From NCBI GenBank assembly GCA_019424865.1, contig JAHYYS010000002.1, forward strand, positions 1 through 23,350: a stretch of 23,350 bases of DNA, written 5' to 3'. The notes under the pieces are model-generated. The model was not told the DNA's origin. It ran no database searches and worked only from the letters and a program-made list of their open reading frames with translations. Position 1 is the stretch's first letter; every line of letters starts with the position of its first letter. Below, piece by piece: positions 1 through 6,160 of this stretch. The position numbers and the translations under genes were made by a program. Source of the stretch: a bacterium. Its GTDB lineage: Bacteria; Bacillota; Clostridia; Oscillospirales; Oscillospiraceae.

Positions 1-52
1 CCCCAACATTCAGAACCGGAATCTGACGCTCTATCCATTGAACTACGGGCGC
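1..52 (-). tRNA. tRNA-Arg (anticodon CCG), 3' part outside window
   Basis: Read on the minus strand from position 52, the sequence folds as the 5' two thirds of a tRNA. It has a 7-base acceptor strand GCGCCCG, then TA, a 4-base-pair D stem (GTTC/GAGC), a 5-base-pair anticodon stem (TCAGA/TCTGA) and the 7-base loop TTCCGGT. The anticodon CCG (window 17-19) reads CGG, hence arginine. The variable loop begins at the window edge. The T arm and acceptor 3' strand lie outside, so this entry is partial because of the window boundary, not because the gene is broken. Confidence 0.9.
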
Positions 53-72
53 ATTTCGTTTTGCGCTCCGTT

Positions 73-101
73 ATTATAGCAGGATTTTCAACACTTGTAA
101 A
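73..101 (-). promoter_or_regulatory. Sigma-A promoter of the tRNA-Arg gene
   Basis: On the minus strand there is a -35 box TTTACA (96-101), a 17-base spacer and a perfect -10 box TATAAT (73-78) preceded by TGC, an extended -10. The predicted start lies about 15 bases before the mature tRNA. The promoter sits between the tRNA and the stop codon of the upstream phosphopantetheinyl transferase gene, so the tRNA can be transcribed on its own. Confidence 0.75.
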
Positions 102-111
102 GGGGAAAATT

Positions 112-678
112 TCACTCTTCCCGTAAAATCTCTGTTTTCCCAAGTTTTCTCCAGCAGATCTGCTCCGGCGCGGGCGTCTCCCCGCATACGGCCGCCGCCC
201 AGCCCTCCCCCTGATAGGTCTGAAACAACAGCCCATCCAGAACCGCTCCCCGCTCTCCCTTTTGAAGCAGCGGTACTTGAATGGAGCGAATCGGGCGGGT
301 CAGCCCCTCCCCGCTGTACTTGGCCCGGCTCTCCTTCATGGCCCACAGCAGGGTAAAGCCAACCCAGCGGTCCGGCTGGCGCTCCAGCCACTCCAGCTCC
401 TCCCAGCTGCATACCCGGGCGGGCAGGCCGGGCCGCCGCGTCTGAACCAGCTGAATGTCCACTCCCACAGGCCTCCGGTCCAACGCACAAAGGCCCAATT
501 CCCCGCTGTGGCTTACGTTGAATTCTCTCTCCGCCTCCCGGGGAAAATACGGCTTTCCGCCCGGTGCGCGGACAATCTGCGGCAGGTATTCCAGGCCCCA
601 GCACTCCTGCGCCGACAGGGCCAGAAGCTGATAAATCTCCTCCCGCCGCTTCAGCTCCCTTGTCCCGTATACCACCAA
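112..678 (-). CDS. 4'-phosphopantetheinyl transferase, Sfp/F-KES type
   Basis: Predicted to move the 4'-phosphopantetheine arm of coenzyme A onto a serine of carrier proteins (acyl, peptidyl or aryl carrier proteins) in the cytosol. The 188-residue product shows the family landmarks: GKPYF (41-45) and FNVSHS (53-58) in the CoA-binding region, GVDIQ (72-76) at the metal site, and LWAMKES with a downstream K (111-120), the F/KES-type motif of Sfp. The usual GVDIE glutamate is Gln here, so one Mg ligand differs, while Asp74 and Glu116 are kept. At 188 residues it is somewhat shorter than Sfp (about 224). The start is TTG at 678, preceded by AGGGGG. No carrier-protein synthase lies nearby, so its partner is encoded elsewhere. 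The family call is firm; the substrate is unknown. Confidence 0.88.
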   Translation of the reverse strand: MVVYGTRELKRREEIYQLLALSAQECWGLEYLPQIVRAPGGKPYFPREAEREFNVSHSGELGLCALDRRPVGVDIQLVQTRRPGLPARVCSWEELEWLERQPDRWVGFTLLWAMKESRAKYSGEGLTRPIRSIQVPLLQKGERGAVLDGLLFQTYQGEGWAAAVCGETPAPEQICWRKLGKTEILREE

Positions 679-701
679 GTTTACCCGCCCCCTTCCCCAC
701 T

Positions 702-710
702 ATTATAGCA
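702..710 (-). promoter_or_regulatory. Extended -10 promoter for the phosphopantetheinyl transferase gene
   Basis: The minus strand reads TGC followed by TATAAT (TATAAT at 702-707), an extended -10 element about 24 bases upstream of the TTG start at 678. No good -35 hexamer is visible 16-18 bases further upstream, which is tolerated for extended -10 promoters. It lies in the 80-base gap after the DUF6512-like gene, so the transferase gene may be transcribed separately from it. Confidence 0.45.
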
Positions 711-758
711 GATTTCGGGGGCTCTGACAGCCCGTTTTCTCCGGCCCGCCCAATGGGC

Positions 759-1274
759 TCAGCAGGGAATCTGGGCCCAGGTATTGGCCCCGGACAGGTC
801 GACAAACAAGATGTTGTCCGGGGGCCACAGGGTAAATACCCCAATCAATCCCGCCAGCACCACGACCACCAGAATGGGAATCACCCATTTTATTCCCTGA
901 AATGGGCCGGAAAAGCAGCCGGGCGCCCAGAATCCCAGAATCATGATCGCCGTATAAATCACCAGATCCACGGCCATCGCCTCTCCCCCCAGCAGCACAT
1001 GGTAACCCCATCCCAGGGCGAGCATCAGCCCGCACAAAACCGGCAGCATCAGCAGCCAGGGCCGTATTCCCCCCGGCCGTCCGCGGTTGAGCAGCACCGC
1101 CGCCCCGAGATAGGGCCAAAACACCAGTTTCACATGCTCCCACAAGCTCTCATTCACCGGCGCGAACAGCGCTGTCCCCGCGTTGGGCCAGCGGTCATAC
1201 AAGAAATGCAGTGCCGCTCCGGCCAGAATGGCTGCGATACAGGTCAAAACCCGCTCCCTTCTGCTGTAATACAA
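759..1274 (-). CDS. DUF6512-like integral membrane protein
   Basis: A 171-residue hydrophobic protein with roughly five membrane segments (about residues 10-27, 47-63, 72-93, 99-120 and 129-150). The stretch FAPVNESLWEHVKLVFWP (37-54), containing the PVNES-WEH-K core after the first helix, resembles the conserved signature I associate with the DUF6512 family of Firmicutes. No enzymatic function is established for that family and none can be inferred here. The start is TTG (1272-1274), seven bases after a strong AAGGAGGG site. It is head-to-head with spoVAC at 1417 and followed 80 bases later by the phosphopantetheinyl transferase gene on the same strand. The family assignment rests on the motif only. 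Confidence 0.7.
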   Translation of the reverse strand: MYYSRRERVLTCIAAILAGAALHFLYDRWPNAGTALFAPVNESLWEHVKLVFWPYLGAAVLLNRGRPGGIRPWLLMLPVLCGLMLALGWGYHVLLGGEAMAVDLVIYTAIMILGFWAPGCFSGPFQGIKWVIPILVVVVLAGLIGVFTLWPPDNILFVDLSGANTWAQIPC

Positions 1275-1340
1275 GGAAATTCCCTCCTTCCTGCCTCAGT
1301 TCAATTTATGCATCTCCCTCCCTGTCCATACGTGCTGCCT

Positions 1341-1369
1341 GTATATTTTTTTCCTGAATGGACAGGCTA
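1341..1369 (+). promoter_or_regulatory. Candidate forespore (sigma-G-like) promoter of spoVAC
   Basis: GTATA (1341-1345) is followed after 17 bases by CAGGCTA (1363-1369). Compared with the sigma-G consensus known from Bacillus (GHATR, about 17-18 bases, CATNNTA), only the third -10 position deviates. The placement 48 bases before the start fits, and spoVA genes are forespore-expressed in characterised species. A 9-base inverted repeat (1321-1329 and 1358-1366) overlaps the site. This is a motif match only. Confidence 0.35.
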
Positions 1370-1416
1370 AAACGGAAGCTGTCCTGGCAATTTCAAGCTG
1401 CTGAGGTGAAGAAAAG

Positions 1417-1857
1417 TTGAATTTGACAAATCAGGATTACGGCAAGCTGGTAAACGAGCGCTCCAGGCCCTCCCCCATGGGGAAAAATCTGGTGTGGGCC
1501 TTTGCAGTGGGCGGGGCAATCTGCACCGCCGGCCAGGCCCTGTCCAACCTGTATCAGAGCTGGGGCCTGGATCAGGAACAGGCCGGTACGGCGGTGTCCG
1601 TCACATTGATTTTTGCCGCCGCTCTGCTTACGGGGCTCGGGTGCTTCGACAAGCTGGCCAAGCGGGCCGGCGCGGGAACTCTGGTGCCCATCACCGGCTT
1701 TGCCAATGCCATGGTGTCCCCCGCCCTGGAGTTCAAAAGCGAAGGGCTGATCACCGGCACGGCGGCCAAGCTCTTTGTGGTGGCGGGCCCTGTGCTGGTA
1801 TTCGGCATCAGCGCCAGCATTTTTTACGGTCTGATCCTCTGTCTGCTTCAGGCCTGA
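1417..1857 (+). CDS. spoVAC: Stage V sporulation protein AC
   Basis: SpoVAC is an inner-membrane protein of the forespore that takes part in moving dipicolinic acid into the spore core and releasing it at germination; in Bacillus it behaves as a mechanosensitive channel. The 146-residue product matches the usual length (about 150) and carries the family hallmark around residues 87-111: VPITGFANAMVSPALEFKSEG, shown here in two overlapping blocks as VPITGFANAMV and SPALEFKSEG. Around it are hydrophobic segments near 24-42, 61-76 and 118-144. The start is TTG at 1417, six bases after GAGGTGAA (1403-1410). Unlike the usual spoVAC-spoVAD-spoVAE cluster, no spoVAD or spoVAE follows here; the next gene is an unrelated membrane protein. 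SpoVAEb is a homologue, but length and N-terminus favour SpoVAC. Confidence 0.9.
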   Translation: MNLTNQDYGKLVNERSRPSPMGKNLVWAFAVGGAICTAGQALSNLYQSWGLDQEQAGTAVSVTLIFAAALLTGLGCFDKLAKRAGAGTLVPITGFANAMVSPALEFKSEGLITGTAAKLFVVAGPVLVFGISASIFYGLILCLLQA

Positions 1858-1877
1858 CCCATCCAGAAATTACACGC

Positions 1878-1972
1878 ATGGAGGCCTCCATCTCCCGCTA
1901 TCCTACCAATGGGAGAGGGAGACCTCCGTCTTCTGCCATCCTGTCAAGCGGAAAGCGGAGGTCTCCATCTCC
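1878..1972. repeat. Three copies of a 16-base unit forming alternative hairpins
   Basis: The unit GGAGGYCTCCMTCTCC occurs forward at 1880-1895, inverted at 1912-1927 and forward at 1957-1972. Copy one lies inside a perfect 14-base palindrome (1878-1891). Copies two and three can pair as 17-base arms (1912-1928 with 1956-1972, one mismatch), while TCTCCC (1891-1896) can instead pair with GGGAGA (1911-1916). The block sits just after spoVAC. It may work as a terminator or processing structure, or be a member of a dispersed intergenic repeat family. No T-tract follows either arm, so a standard intrinsic terminator is not supported. Confidence 0.6.
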
Positions 1973-2091
1973 AGCCGCCCGGATAGTGTCTGACCCGTCC
2001 CCGGCGCTGCTGAACAAGGCGCGCTTGCGCCGCCCTGCCTCAGGGCCTCCGGCAGTCTTTTGGACGCTTCAGACCCGCTCCGGGCAAGAAA
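1973..2091. other. Hairpin-rich intergenic spacer
   Basis: The remainder of the spoVAC to CmpB-type gene spacer holds two further small hairpins, GGCGC-gctt-GCGCC near 2020-2033 and GCCCTG-cct-CAGGGC near 2031-2045. There is no convincing open frame with a ribosome site. Together with the repeat block just upstream it looks like one composite intergenic element of roughly 200 bases. No sigma-A promoter for the following gene could be recognised. Confidence 0.4.
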
Positions 2092-2106
2092 ATGGAGGCT
2101 TGTTCT

Positions 2107-2625
2107 GTGATCTGGTTTTGGACCTTTCTCTTTTACAGCCTGATGGGCTTCTTCCTTGAGGTGGCCTATGCCCGGTCCACCGGGGGCGATCCCAACCGCA
2201 AGTGTCTGCTGCTGCTCCCCCTGTGTCCTGTCTACGGCCTTGGCGCCTGCGCCATTCTGCTGCTGCCCGGCTGGGTTTCCCGTTCGCTGCCCGCTCTGTT
2301 TTTGCTGGGCGGGCTGACTGCCACTGCGGCGGAATACCTGACGGCCCTGTTTTACCACTACGTTCTGCACGTCTCCTTCTGGGACTATCGCGGCTTGCCC
2401 GGCAGCCTGCAGGGGCGGGTATGCCTGCCTTTCTCGCTGGCCTGGGGCCTTTTGTCCGTGGTTCTGGTCCGCTGGTTCCACCCGCTGGTCTCCCCCTGGC
2501 TGGCCGCCATCCCCGCCCCTGTCTCCTGGGCCGCGCTGGCCGTCTTTCTCTGCGACGCCGTGTTCTCCGCCGTCCTGCTCCGGCGCACCGGGAGCAAGGC
2601 CTGCCTGAACTGGCTGACCGCCTGA
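2107..2625 (+). CDS. CmpB-type (PF06541-like) putative ABC transporter permease protein
   Basis: An integral membrane protein of 172 residues with about five hydrophobic segments. The N-terminal FWTFLFYSLMGFFLEVAYAR, a small-residue-rich central SLQGRVCLPFSLAWGLL block and the first-helix GxxLE pattern resemble the family labelled 'putative ABC-transporter type IV / CmpB', common in clostridia and without proven transport activity. I prefer the GTG start at 2107 because GGAGG (2094-2098) lies eight bases before it. The in-frame ATG at 2092 has no ribosome site, and its codon overlaps the GGAGG. A bidirectional hairpin terminator follows at 2653-2685. No ATPase partner is adjacent. The function is unknown. 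Confidence 0.75.
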   Translation: MIWFWTFLFYSLMGFFLEVAYARSTGGDPNRKCLLLLPLCPVYGLGACAILLLPGWVSRSLPALFLLGGLTATAAEYLTALFYHYVLHVSFWDYRGLPGSLQGRVCLPFSLAWGLLSVVLVRWFHPLVSPWLAAIPAPVSWAALAVFLCDAVFSAVLLRRTGSKACLNWLTA

Positions 2626-2645
2626 GCAGCCTTTTCTCTTCCACG

Positions 2646-2685
2646 AAAAAAAGAACTGGCCGCCCGGATTCCGGGCGGCCAGTTC
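2646..2685 (-). terminator. Strong intrinsic terminator, minus strand (stem usable both ways)
   Basis: Perfect 15-base arms (2653-2667 and 2671-2685) enclose the 3-base loop ATT. On the minus strand the stem is followed by seven Ts (plus-strand As at 2646-2652), so it should end transcripts of the small membrane-protein gene. On the plus strand the stem comes 27 bases after the stop of the CmpB-type gene but is followed only by CCATTCCTCTT, so termination in that direction would be weaker. Confidence 0.85.
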
Positions 2686-2714
2686 CATTCCTCTTGGGTA
2701 TGGGAAAGCGGGAG

Positions 2715-2885
2715 TTACTCCTCGTAATCGTCATACTCCGAGGAGCTGGCGGTGCGCTGAATCTTCTCCTTGGCACAGCCGCACAGCTCGGCCAGCTTAT
2801 CCCAATACGCCACAATGGCGCATACAGCGGCAGCGGCGGCCAGGGACAGGGCCACAATTCTCAGTACCAAACGGGCAATCTTCAT
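2715..2885 (-). CDS. Small single-span membrane protein, unknown function
   Basis: A 56-residue product with a basic N-terminus (MKIARLVLR), one alanine-rich membrane segment (about residues 8-30), a Cys-x-Cys (CGC), a basic stretch and an acidic tail (SSEYDDYEE). The start is the ATG at 2885, because AAGGAGG lies eight to nine bases upstream; the in-frame ATG at 2906 precedes that site. It has its own terminator at 2646-2685 and lies 72 bases downstream of the deacetylase gene on the same strand. The ribosome site, terminator and sensible topology argue that it is real. I do not recognise a named family. Confidence 0.65.
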   Translation of the reverse strand: MKIARLVLRIVALSLAAAAAVCAIVAYWDKLAELCGCAKEKIQRTASSSEYDDYEE

Positions 2886-2956
2886 TGGGGGTGCCTCCTT
2901 CAGCATTTTAATCCTGCCCTTAGTTTACATGATTGGGCGGAAAATTACAATCGTTT

Positions 2957-3724
2957 TTACAAATTTTTGTCCCGCTCCTCTTCCGGCGGAAAGGCCCGGT
3001 ATGTCTCCCCGCTTTCGGGCTCAACGCCTCTGAGCGCCATCAGCTGCTCCACCGTCACAAAGCAGAAGCCCCGTTCCAGCAGGATATCCACCGCCCGAAG
3101 GGCGGCATCCACCGAGCTGTCATAGATGTCGTGCATCAGGATAATGTCCCCGTCCTGCACATGCTCCGCCACGGCGGCTGCAATGCGGTCGGTGTCGCTG
3201 TCCTTCCAGTCCTCCGGATCCACCGACCACAAAATCAGCGGCCCGTCCGACCAGCGCCTCACCGATGCGTCCACAATGCCATAGGGGGGCCGCAGCCAAA
3301 ATTCTCCCGGCCCCAGTATGCTGGCGAGAAGCGCCCTGGTCTTGCCCACCTGAAGATCAAAGTCCGCCCGGGACAGGTCCGCCACCACCACATGATCAAA
3401 GGTGTGCACCCCTATCTGGTGTCCGTCAGCGGCCATCTCCCGAATCAGTTCTTCGCTGCCCGCAATGCGGGAGCCCAGCAGGAAAAAGGTGGCGGGCACC
3501 TCCCGCAGGGCCAGTCCCTCCAGCAGCCGTCCGGTGGTGGAATTGCGGGGACCATCGTCAAAGGTGAGGGCCACCAGGGGCATTTCTGCTGTCTCCTCCG
3601 CCTCCACCAGAGCGCCGCCCCCCGCCGTATGCGCTTCCTCCCCCGGCGCGCCCAGCTCCAACATCAGAACGAGGGCCCATGTGCCCAAAAGCGCCCGTTT
3701 TGCCGCCCGTCTGTTCAACTGCAT
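2957..3724 (-). CDS. Polysaccharide deacetylase, NodB domain (carbohydrate esterase 4)
   Basis: Predicted extracytoplasmic, metal-dependent N-deacetylase acting on N-acetylated sugars, probably peptidoglycan or another cell-surface polymer. With the ATG at 3724 (AGGGGG just upstream) the product has 255 residues. A signal anchor lies near 9-25, followed by a short linker and then the NodB domain. Motif 1 is TFDDGP (54-59) with the catalytic base and metal Asp. Motif 2 is HTFDH (His107 and His111, metal ligands), motif 3 is RPPYG, motif 4 is a WSVDPEDW stretch, and motif 5 is ILMHD. All five are present, so it should be active. An ATG 18 bases further upstream (3742) is possible. In spore formers such enzymes include PdaA/PdaB-type proteins, but the exact role cannot be fixed. 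Confidence 0.9.
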   Translation of the reverse strand: MQLNRRAAKRALLGTWALVLMLELGAPGEEAHTAGGGALVEAEETAEMPLVALTFDDGPRNSTTGRLLEGLALREVPATFFLLGSRIAGSEELIREMAADGHQIGVHTFDHVVVADLSRADFDLQVGKTRALLASILGPGEFWLRPPYGIVDASVRRWSDGPLILWSVDPEDWKDSDTDRIAAAVAEHVQDGDIILMHDIYDSSVDAALRAVDILLERGFCFVTVEQLMALRGVEPESGETYRAFPPEEERDKNL

Positions 3725-3794
3725 ACCGCCCCCTTTTCCCATACTCTGTGGACAGTATGTGCGCCTTGGACGGATTCTTGCGGCGAAAAATTTG

Positions 3795-4403
3795 TCAGCT
3801 GTTATGCTGCGGTTCCTTCGTTCCCCCGCGCCAAAACAGATAGGCGCCGGGACTTCTCATAGCCAGATCCTCTCGAATAGTTTCCAATTCAGTCAGCAGG
3901 CTCCGATCCTGACAAATCTGCACCCGCTCCGCCCGCTGCTCCGTCTGATATTTCTCCCGGGAAAACGAGGGGTCCCAGACCCGCAAGGTCCCGCTCGGCC
4001 CGGCCTGCGCCAGGACAAAGTGTCCGCCGTCAGAAAAAGTCCCCTTCCGGTGGATGGTGCTGCCTCCTACATTGAAAATAGCCGCACCTCCTGAACTCAG
4101 GCAGCTCCTCACGGCCCCAATTTCATCTGTCAGCCTCATATTCAACTGATACCGTTCAGCCACCAGCGCGCCCAGCCGTTTCATGTCCGTCCCGAAGCAG
4201 TTTGCCCGGGCCTCTATGGACAGCGCGATTCCTTCTTCCACAGAAAGGGCACGCCCGCACAGCAATTCCACCAGCATGCAGATACAGCATATTCCGCATC
4301 CGGCCCGTGCAATCGTCGGATAGGGAGGCGCAGCCGGAATCCCCTGTACCAGCGATGTGGGATAAAGCGTTGCAGAATAATCCAATTGGTTTATTAGCTT
4401 CAA
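3795..4403 (-). CDS. C39-like (papain-fold) cysteine peptidase family protein
   Basis: A 202-residue protein with a plausible papain-type triad: Cys36 in the motif AGCGICC, His128 in SDGGHFV and Asp144 in RVWDPS, in the order and spacing of C39_2-type peptidases (GCG, then GHF/Y, then a V-x-DP element). There is no ABC transporter, no double-glycine substrate gene and no obvious signal peptide, so it is probably not a bacteriocin-processing C39 domain. It may act in the cytosol or leave by an unknown route. The start is TTG at 4403, a few bases after AGGTGAG. It is divergent from the MarR-family gene at 4516, a layout that often indicates regulation by that MarR protein. The substrate is unknown. 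Confidence 0.7.
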   Translation of the reverse strand: MKLINQLDYSATLYPTSLVQGIPAAPPYPTIARAGCGICCICMLVELLCGRALSVEEGIALSIEARANCFGTDMKRLGALVAERYQLNMRLTDEIGAVRSCLSSGGAAIFNVGGSTIHRKGTFSDGGHFVLAQAGPSGTLRVWDPSFSREKYQTEQRAERVQICQDRSLLTELETIREDLAMRSPGAYLFWRGGTKEPQHNS

Positions 4404-4431
4404 AATTTCTCACCTGGCTCTATTATTTTAC

Positions 4432-4460
4432 TTGTGTTTTTGTTCATTTTATTTTAAAAT
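4432..4460 (+). promoter_or_regulatory. Candidate sigma-A promoter of the MarR-family gene
   Basis: TTGTGT (4432-4437), a 17-base spacer and TAAAAT (4455-4460) lie in the AT-rich 112-base gap between two divergent genes, about 55 bases before the ATG at 4516. The -35 box has two mismatches to consensus. The same gap must hold the promoter of the divergent peptidase gene, for which I could not choose a clear candidate. Any MarR operator would be expected here, but I see no long perfect palindrome. Confidence 0.45.
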
Positions 4461-4515
4461 TATGGGGTAAAACAGATTTTGTTGTTTAAAACGCTAATTT
4501 GGGGTGTAAACTATT

Positions 4516-5004
4516 ATGATGCCTGAGTACAATGCAACAACTGTGGACAACCTTTTCAGCCAGTTGAACGAAAAGGCAAACGCGGTATATAAATTCGTCC
4601 TGCTCTATACCAGTTACATGTCTGAGCAGCACAATTATGGAGTGGGGCAGCCTATCAACATGGTAGAGGTGCATACGCTCACCGCCATCGAAGAAAATCC
4701 CGGTATTACCATTTCCCAACTGGCCAATATGTGGCGGCGCACCAACAGTGCACTCTCTCAGACAGCCACCAAGCTGGAACAGAAGGGATATATCGTCAGA
4801 AGAAAGAATCCCAAAAACGCCAGAAATGTGGAACTCTATGCCACAAAAGCCGGTCAGGAACTCAGCGCGGCCCACAAAGCCTACGACGCCCTTAACGTCA
4901 CCCAGACCCTCCATGAGTTGACACAGTTTTGTTCCTCGCAGGAAATTGACAGTTTTTTCAGAGTTTTGGACTGCTATATCCACCTGCTGGAGTCAGAATT
5001 ATAA
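4516..5004 (+). CDS. MarR-family transcriptional regulator
   Basis: A 162-residue protein whose central part fits a winged helix-turn-helix of the MarR type. Residues about 46-75 (EVHTLTAIEENPGITISQLA and following) form helices 2 and 3. Residues about 76-92 (NMWRRTNSALSQTATKLEQ) are the recognition helix, with the LEQKGYIVRRKNPKNARNVELYATKAG wing following, split here as LEQKGYIVRRK then NPKNARNVELYATKAG. The flanking helical regions would make the dimer interface. Such proteins bind palindromic operators as dimers and often respond to phenolic or oxidant ligands. The ATG is preceded by GGGGTG. It is divergent from the C39-like peptidase gene and convergent with the large opp-type operon, so the peptidase gene is the nearest candidate target. 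Confidence 0.85.
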   Translation: MMPEYNATTVDNLFSQLNEKANAVYKFVLLYTSYMSEQHNYGVGQPINMVEVHTLTAIEENPGITISQLANMWRRTNSALSQTATKLEQKGYIVRRKNPKNARNVELYATKAGQELSAAHKAYDALNVTQTLHELTQFCSSQEIDSFFRVLDCYIHLLESEL

Positions 5005-5022
5005 TTTTTTTAGAAGACATAT

Positions 5023-5050
5023 GAAGCCGGTCCTTTATAGGGCCGGCTTC
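5023..5050. terminator. Weak hairpin between the convergent MarR and oppF genes
   Basis: Eleven-base arms (5023-5033 and 5040-5050, one G-T pair) enclose the loop TTTATA, 18 bases after the MarR stop. The T-run (TTTTTTT at about 5005-5011) lies before, not after, the stem on the plus strand. On the minus strand the stem is followed by ATATGTCTTC, so neither direction has a good U-tract. It may still end or stabilise one of the convergent transcripts. Confidence 0.4.
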
Positions 5051-5172
5051 AAGGGGACTTCTTGCTTCTTTCATACAGGCCTGTTCACAATTACGGAGAC
5101 AAAATGCTTGACAGGGCTTTTTAGAAATGGGAAGGGACTGGTCTGAAAGCCCGCCCCTTATTATCCCGCCTC

Positions 5173-6156
5173 CTATGCCTCCTGCGCCGTCAGCTCGCCT
5201 GAATCAATCTCGCGCCAATAGTGACACGAGACAAAGTGATCCGGAAGAGCCTCTTCCAGATCTGGCTCCTTCTGAAAGCACTTTTCCTGGGCGTAAATAC
5301 ATCTGGCGCAGAAGCGGCACCGGTCCTCCGGATCTATGGGGGAGGAAATTTCTCCCCGCAGCAGGATTCGCTTTGTCTTGCTGTGGATATCCGGCCTGGG
5401 AATGGCGGACAGCAGCGCCTTTGTATAGGGATGGAGCTGCTTTTTAAACAGCACCTTTGAGCCGCATTTTTCCACCATTTTCCCAAGGTACATTACGCCG
5501 ATATCATCGGAAATGTGCTTCACCACCGACAGATCGTGGGTAATAAAGATATAGGTCAGCTTGCGCTCCTCCTGCAGATCCTGCATCAGATTGAGAATCT
5601 GGGCCTGAATTGAAACATCCAGCGCGGAAACCGGCTCGTCGCAGACAATGAACTTGGGATTCAGTGCCAGGGCCCGGGCAATTCCAATGCGCTGCCGCCG
5701 ACCTCCGTCCAGTTCGTGGGGATAGGTGTTGTACAGCCGCCGGGCCAGTCCCACCGTATCCATCAGCTTCGCTACCGCCTCGTCATAGCTGACGCCGCTG
5801 TTATGCAAACCAAAAATTTTCAGGGGCTCCCCAATGATTTCACTGACGGTCATACGGGGATTGATAGAGGAATAGGGGTCCTGAAAGATCATCTGCATAT
5901 CCTGACGCAGCTTTTTCCATTTGTCCTTCCCCGGATTGGTAATGTCCTCCCCTTCGAACAGGATGGAACCGCCTGTACTCTCCAGCAGGTGCAGAATTAC
6001 GCGTCCCAGGGTGGATTTCCCACAGCCCGATTCCCCTACAATTCCCAGCGTCTTCCCCCGCTCCAGAGAAAAGTCAATGCCGTCCACTGCGTGAAGCACG
6101 CCTTTGGGCGTATTAAAATATTTCTTCAGCCCCTTGACCTCCAGAATGGTATCCAT
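5173..6156 (-). CDS. Oligopeptide/dipeptide ABC transporter ATPase, OppF/DppF type
   Basis: One of two ATPases that power import through the OppB-OppC channel at the cytoplasmic membrane. The 327-residue protein shows Walker A GESGCGKST (about 41-49), a Q-loop near MIFQDPYSS, a signature variant LDGGRRQR in place of LSGGQRQR, Walker B FIVCDEP with SALD, and a switch histidine in FITHDLS. The signature variant occurs in many clostridial OppF proteins, as far as I recall. The C-terminal oligopeptide-transporter domain holds a cysteine cluster (CRFCARC, then C in EKCFQ and SCHYW) that could bind a metal or Fe-S cluster. The start ATG (6156) lies four bases after the oppD stop, with GAGGAGGG inside the oppD end. 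It is the last gene of the operon. Confidence 0.92.
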   Translation of the reverse strand: MDTILEVKGLKKYFNTPKGVLHAVDGIDFSLERGKTLGIVGESGCGKSTLGRVILHLLESTGGSILFEGEDITNPGKDKWKKLRQDMQMIFQDPYSSINPRMTVSEIIGEPLKIFGLHNSGVSYDEAVAKLMDTVGLARRLYNTYPHELDGGRRQRIGIARALALNPKFIVCDEPVSALDVSIQAQILNLMQDLQEERKLTYIFITHDLSVVKHISDDIGVMYLGKMVEKCGSKVLFKKQLHPYTKALLSAIPRPDIHSKTKRILLRGEISSPIDPEDRCRFCARCIYAQEKCFQKEPDLEEALPDHFVSCHYWREIDSGELTAQEA

Positions 6157-6160
6157 GCGG

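Noticed and set aside
1903..2688. Minus-strand frame running through the repeat block and the CmpB-type gene
   Set aside because: Gln/Gly-rich low-complexity translation opposite a membrane-protein gene with a good ribosome site. It crosses the hairpin terminator, so it is not a believable gene.
3795..4403. Bacteriocin-processing C39 peptidase of an ABC exporter
   Set aside because: There is no transmembrane or ATPase region and no leader-peptide gene nearby; the protein is a stand-alone domain of about 200 residues.
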